Of a stretch of 64,000 bases of DNA, positions 58,867-64,000 are shown piece by piece. The DNA comes from Nocardiopsis algeriensis (GTDB lineage: Bacteria > Actinomycetota > Actinomycetes > Streptosporangiales > Streptosporangiaceae). A program made the position numbers and the translations under genes. The DNA is taken from positions 186,001-250,000 of the forward strand of contig NZ_JACHJO010000008.1 in the NCBI RefSeq assembly GCF_014203695.1, given 5' to 3'. The notes beneath the pieces were generated by a model. It made no database searches. It had not been told where the DNA came from and saw nothing but the letters and a program-made list of their open reading frames with translations. Every line of letters begins with the position of its first letter. Position 1 is the stretch's first letter.

Positions 58867-60981
58867 ATGGCTGCTAAGAACGTTCTTGACCTGGCCAAGG
58901 TCCGCAACATCGGGATCATGGCCCACATCGACGCGGGCAAGACGACCACCACCGAGCGGATCCTGTTCTACACGGGTGTCAACCACAAAGTCGGCGAGAC
59001 GCACGACGGCGCCTCGACGATGGACTGGATGAAGGAAGAGCAGGAGCGGGGTATCACCATTACCTCGGCTGCCATCACCACCTCGTGGAACGACACGACG
59101 ATCAACATCATCGACACGCCTGGTCACGTCGACTTCACGGTCGAGGTCGAGCGTTCGCTGCGTGTTCTCGACGGCGCTGTCGCGGTCTTCGACGCCAAGG
59201 AAGGCGTCGAGCCCCAGTCCGAGCAGGTGTGGCGCCAGGCCGACCGCTACGGCGTGCCGCGTATCTGCTTCGTCAACAAGATGGACAAGATCGGTGCCGA
59301 GTTCCAGCGCTGCGTGGACATGTTCCGCGACCGCCTGGGCGCCAACGCCATGCCGATCCAGCTGCCCATCGGCGCCGAGAGCGACTTCAAGGGTGTCATC
59401 GACCTCATCCGCATGAAGGCCTACGTCTGGAACGACGAGGCCGCGCTCGGCGAGATGTACGACACGGTCGAGATCCCCGAGACCCACGCAGAGGCCGCGC
59501 AGGAGGCTCGCGACCAGCTCCTCGAGACGCTGGCCGACGCCGACGACGAGATCATGGAGATGTACCTGGAGGGGCAGGAGCCCACCCTGGAGCAGCTCGT
59601 CCCGGCCATCCGGCGCGCGACCGTCGCCGGCAAGGCCGTTCCCGTCGTCTGCGGCACCGCCTTCAAGAACAAGGGCGTCCAGCCCCTGCTCGACGCGATC
59701 GTGGAGTTCCTGCCCTCGCCGGCGGACGTCGAGGCCATCGAGGGCCACGACCCCAAGGACGAGACCGAGGCCACCACGCTCGAGCGCAAGCCGAGCTCGG
59801 ACGAGCCCTTCTCCGCGCTGGTCTTCAAGATCATGAGCGACCCGCACCTGGGCAAGCTGTCCTACGTGCGCGTCTACTCGGGTGTCCTGCAGGCCGGTAC
59901 CCAGGTGCTCAACAGCATCAAGGGGCGCAAGGAGCGCGTGGGCAAGGTCTACCGCATGCACTCCAACAAGCGCGAGGAGATCGGCTCCGTCGGCGCCGGC
60001 GACATCGTCGCGGTCATGGGTCTGAAGGACACCACCACCGGTGAGACCCTCTGCGACCCCTCGAACCCGATCGTCCTGGAGTCCATGACCTTCCCGGACC
60101 CGGTCATCGAGGTCGCGATCGAGCCGAAGACCAAGAGCGACCAGGAGAAGCTGGGCACGGCGATCCAGCGCCTGGCCGAGGAGGACCCCTCCTTCCAGGT
60201 GGCCACGGACGACCAGACCGGCCAGACCGTCATCTCGGGCATGGGCGAGCTCCACCTCGAGGTCCTCGTCAACCGCATGCGCGAGGAGTTCAAGGTCGAG
60301 GCGAACATCGGTAAGCCCCAGGTGGCCTACCGCGAGACCATTCGCAAGAAGGTCGAGGGCCACGTCTACACCCACAAGAAGCAGACGGGTGGTTCGGGCC
60401 AGTTCGCCAAGGTCAAGATCAACATCGAGCCCCTCGAGGCCGAGGGCGGCGACGCCAAGGGCTACGAGTTCGTGGACTCCGTCACCGGTGGCCGTGTGCC
60501 GCGGGAGTACATCCCCTCGGTCGACGCCGGCTGCCAGGAGGCGGCGGAGCTGGGTGTGCTCGCGCACTACCCGCTCGTCGGTGTCAAGGTGACCCTGGTC
60601 GACGGCCAGTACCACGAGGTCGACTCCTCCGAGATGGCCTTCAAGACGGCCGGTTCCATGGCCTTCAAGGAGGCCGTCCGACTGGCCAAGCCGACTCTCC
60701 TGGAGCCGGTCATGGCCGTCGAGGTCACCACTCCCGAGGAGTACATGGGCGATGTCATCGGTGACCTGAACTCCCGCCGTGGACAGACCCAGTCCATGGA
60801 CGAGCGTTCGGGTGTCCGGGTCATCAAGGCCCTCGTGCCCCTCTCCGAAATGTTCGGCTACGTGGGTGACCTGCGCAGCCGTACGCAGGGTCGAGCCAAC
60901 TACTCGATGGTGTTCGACTCCTACGCGGAGGTTCCGTCCGCTGTCGCCCAAGAAATTGTGGCGAAGGTTCGCGGCGAGTAG
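58867..60981 (+). CDS. fusA: Elongation factor G
   Basis: The 704-residue GTPase for ribosome translocation has G1 [15 protein letters not shown], the [13 protein letters not shown] effector region, G3 DTPGHVDF, G4 NKMDKIG and a complete C-terminus ending with IVAKVRGE. The length and motifs match EF-G1. It follows rpsG by 42 bp with gagggaag as ribosome site. Confidence 0.98.
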   Translation: MAAKNVLDLAKVRNIGIMAHIDAGKTTTTERILFYTGVNHKVGETHDGASTMDWMKEEQERGITITSAAITTSWNDTTINIIDTPGHVDFTVEVERSLRVLDGAVAVFDAKEGVEPQSEQVWRQADRYGVPRICFVNKMDKIGAEFQRCVDMFRDRLGANAMPIQLPIGAESDFKGVIDLIRMKAYVWNDEAALGEMYDTVEIPETHAEAAQEARDQLLETLADADDEIMEMYLEGQEPTLEQLVPAIRRATVAGKAVPVVCGTAFKNKGVQPLLDAIVEFLPSPADVEAIEGHDPKDETEATTLERKPSSDEPFSALVFKIMSDPHLGKLSYVRVYSGVLQAGTQVLNSIKGRKERVGKVYRMHSNKREEIGSVGAGDIVAVMGLKDTTTGETLCDPSNPIVLESMTFPDPVIEVAIEPKTKSDQEKLGTAIQRLAEEDPSFQVATDDQTGQTVISGMGELHLEVLVNRMREEFKVEANIGKPQVAYRETIRKKVEGHVYTHKKQTGGSGQFAKVKINIEPLEAEGGDAKGYEFVDSVTGGRVPREYIPSVDAGCQEAAELGVLAHYPLVGVKVTLVDGQYHEVDSSEMAFKTAGSMAFKEAVRLAKPTLLEPVMAVEVTTPEEYMGDVIGDLNSRRGQTQSMDERSGVRVIKALVPLSEMFGYVGDLRSRTQGRANYSMVFDSYAEVPSAVAQEIVAKVRGE

Positions 60982-61061
60982 CCCCGAACACGTAACCGGC
61001 CCGCCCTTCCGACTCGCGGAGGGCGGGCACCAGATAGCTCTGTACGTCTAGGAGACATCCA

Positions 61062-62255
<1,194 letters not shown>

Positions 62256-62293
62256 TGCACGAGGGGCGGTTCCCTCCACGGGAGCCGCCTCCA

Positions 62294-62332
62294 GGTGGTG
62301 GGGGGGCCGCCCGAAAGGCGGCCCGCCCACCA
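62294..62332 (+). terminator. Terminator after tuf
   Basis: A hairpin with ggtggtggg pairing to cccaccac and an inner stem ggccgcc/ggcggcc around cgaaa, 38 bp after tuf. The following 175 bp to rpsJ contain the S10 operon promoter and leader, without clear boxes. Confidence 0.87.
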
Positions 62333-62507
62333 CAACGAGAAGACGTCATCGGGCTCTGTGGCGGTGGCGCACCGCAGGGGCAAGCCCTGTTGCGGTTTCT
62401 CAAGGGAATAGGGGCTCACGGCACTGTGGCGGTCATCCGCCCGGCCTGGGCGTCTGTGACCGGACATCCACCGTTACGGACACTGAAGCGAAGGACGAAC
62501 AGGCCAC

Positions 62508-62816
62508 ATGGCGGGACAGAAGATCCGCATTCGGCTAAAGGCCTATGACCACGAGGTCATCGACAGCTCGGCGAAGAAGATCGTCGAGACCGTGACGCGA
62601 ACTGGCGCACAGGTCGCGGGCCCGGTGCCGCTGCCGACGGAGAAGAACGTTTACTGCGTCATCCGATCGCCGCACAAGTACAAGGACTCGCGCGAGCACT
62701 TCGAGATGCGCACGCACAAGCGGCTGATCGACATCATCGACCCCACGCCGAAGACGGTTGACTCGCTGATGCGTCTCGACCTCCCGGCGGGCGTTGACAT
62801 CGAGATCAAGCTTTAA
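62508..62816 (+). CDS. rpsJ: 30S ribosomal protein S10
   Basis: This 102-residue protein begins [20 protein letters not shown] and has [19 protein letters not shown] and [19 protein letters not shown]. It is the first gene of the S10-spc type ribosomal operon, followed by rplC after 12 bp. S10 also takes part in NusB-dependent antitermination. Confidence 0.98.
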   Translation: MAGQKIRIRLKAYDHEVIDSSAKKIVETVTRTGAQVAGPVPLPTEKNVYCVIRSPHKYKDSREHFEMRTHKRLIDIIDPTPKTVDSLMRLDLPAGVDIEIKL

Positions 62817-62828
62817 GGACGCACAGAC

Positions 62829-63479
62829 ATGGCCACCAAGCAGATCAAGGGAGTTCTGGGCGAAAAGCTCGGCATGACCCAGGTCTTCGACGACACGGGC
62901 AAGGTTGTCCCCGTGACGGTTCTGAAGGCCGGTCCGTGCGTCGTGAGCCGCATCCGGACTCCGGACACCGATGGCTACTCCGCCATCCAGCTCGGCTACG
63001 GGCAGATCAACCCGCGCAAGGTCAACAAGCCCCTGGGCGACTACCTGCGCCGGCACGAGCTGACCCCGCGCCGCCACTACGTCGAGGTCCGCACCGCCGA
63101 CTCCAGCGAGTACACGCTCGGCCAGGAGATCAGCGCGGACGTCTTCGAGAGCGGCCAGAAGGTCGACGTCACCGGCAAGAGCAAGGGCAAGGGTTTCGCG
63201 GGTGTGATGAAGCGCCACGGCTTCCGTGGTCTCTCCGCCTCGCACGGTACCCACCGTACGCACCGCGCTCCCGGCTCCATCGGCGGCTGCGCCACGCCCG
63301 GCCGCGTTTTCAAGGGCATGAGGATGGCCGGGCGCATGGGCAACGTGCGCAAGACCGTCCAGAACCTGACCGTTCACTCCGTGGACGCGGAGAAGGGCCT
63401 CATCCTGGTCAAGGGTGCAGTTCCCGGCCCCAACGGCGGTCTGGTGCTCGTCCGCACCGCTGTGAAGGGGGACAAGTAA
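62829..63479 (+). CDS. rplC: 50S ribosomal protein L3
   Basis: This 216-residue protein begins [20 protein letters not shown] and contains [35 protein letters not shown] and [11 protein letters not shown], standard L3 sequence. It starts 12 bp after rpsJ and is followed by rplD after 3 bp. Confidence 0.98.
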   Translation: MATKQIKGVLGEKLGMTQVFDDTGKVVPVTVLKAGPCVVSRIRTPDTDGYSAIQLGYGQINPRKVNKPLGDYLRRHELTPRRHYVEVRTADSSEYTLGQEISADVFESGQKVDVTGKSKGKGFAGVMKRHGFRGLSASHGTHRTHRAPGSIGGCATPGRVFKGMRMAGRMGNVRKTVQNLTVHSVDAEKGLILVKGAVPGPNGGLVLVRTAVKGDK

Positions 63480-63482
63480 GCC

Positions 63483-64000
63483 ATGGCCCAGATCGAGGTC
63501 AAGAACCCCGAGGGCGGCGCCAAGGGCAGCGTCGAGCTGCCGGAGAGCGTCTTCGCCCAGAAGGTCAGCATCCCGCTGATCCACCAGGTCGTGAACGCCC
63601 AGATGGCCGCCGGCCGCCAGGGCACCCACGCCACGAAGACCCGCGGTGAGGTCCGGGGCGGCGGCCGGAAGCCGTACCGCCAGAAGGGCACCGGCCGGGC
63701 TCGCCAGGGCTCCATCCGCGCCCCGCAGTACACCGGCGGCGGCACGGTCCACGGCCCCCAGCCGCGGGACTACAGCCAGCGGACCCCGAAGAAGATGAAG
63801 GCCGCCGCCCTGCGCGGTGCCCTCTCGGACCGGGCGAACCACGGCCGCATCCACGTCATCAGCCACTTCGTGGCCGAGGACGCCGACACCAAGCTCACGC
63901 AGACCGCTCTGAAGGCGCTGCGCCAGGTGACCGAGTCCGACAAGGTCCTGGTCGTCCTGGCCCGCGAGGACGAGCACAACCGGCGTGCCCTGCGCAACCT
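63483..64000 (+). CDS. rplD: 50S ribosomal protein L4, 3' partial
   Basis: The frame from ATG 63483 runs to the window end (172 codons). It starts [19 protein letters not shown] and has [39 protein letters not shown] and [18 protein letters not shown], the L4 core. The C-terminal third lies beyond the window. Confidence 0.97.
   Translation, partial: MAQIEVKNPEGGAKGSVELPESVFAQKVSIPLIHQVVNAQMAAGRQGTHATKTRGEVRGGGRKPYRQKGTGRARQGSIRAPQYTGGGTVHGPQPRDYSQRTPKKMKAAALRGALSDRANHGRIHVISHFVAEDADTKLTQTALKALRQVTESDKVLVVLAREDEHNRRALRN

Overview
The window is high-GC actinobacterial chromosome. GTG and TTG starts are frequent, genes overlap by GTGA or TGATG, and terminators are GC-rich hairpins mostly without a U tract. 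The order tRNA-Thr, tRNA-Met, rpmG, two MaoC dehydratases, murB ... tRNA-Trp, secE, nusG, rplK, rplA, rplJ, rplL, rpoB, rpoC, rpsL, rpsG, fusA, tuf, rpsJ, rplC, rplD is the standard actinomycete arrangement. The cobalamin cluster and the KorAB pair fit a filamentous actinomycete such as Nocardiopsis or another Streptosporangiales member. That placement is inference; no rRNA gene is present to confirm it.

1-13.9 kb: aerobic-type cobalamin synthesis. cobK (cut by the window start) and cobL lie on the plus strand. The chelatase, cobO, a cobB-cobC fusion and cbiB form one minus-strand operon, and cobG, cobH, cobIJ and cobM form another. Each minus operon is preceded by a recognisable cobalamin riboswitch. 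Between cobK and cbiB lies about 1.5 kb of foreign-looking DNA, holding an AraC regulator remnant and an NmrA-like reductase. It is bracketed by a perfect 68-bp direct repeat of the cobK 3' end. The CobG here ends before the usual iron-sulfur/siroheme domain.

14-23.7 kb: mixed housekeeping genes. These are an alpha/beta hydrolase, a small conserved protein, an ECF41-type sigma factor, a GNAT acetyltransferase, a protein with a Gln/Gly/Tyr-rich tail, an NAD(P)-binding protein, 2-oxoacid:ferredoxin oxidoreductase KorAB, an HtpX-like protease, YajQ and tRNA-Tyr.

23.7-26.3 kb: a consensus-like promoter leads into five tandem paralogous genes for small secreted two-cysteine proteins of a family I do not recognise, then a lipoprotein.

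26.4-35.7 kb: a Wadjet type III-like SMC operon. It has a JetA-like protein reduced to its C-terminal half, then JetB (TIGR02678 type) and JetC (TIGR02680 type). Where the JetD nuclease is expected there is instead a Rad50/SMC-like ATPase with a CxxC zinc hook. This is the best candidate for an undescribed system variant.

35.8-42.2 kb: tRNAs, rpmG, MaoC dehydratases, murB, a GDT1-family Mn2+ exporter behind a yybP-ykoY riboswitch, adenosine deaminase, an aspartate-type aminotransferase and tRNA-Trp.

42.3-64 kb: secE through rplD, the transcription/translation core, with a lipoprotein gene between rplA and rplJ and a disordered DUF4190-type membrane protein between rpoC and rpsL. rplD is cut by the window end.
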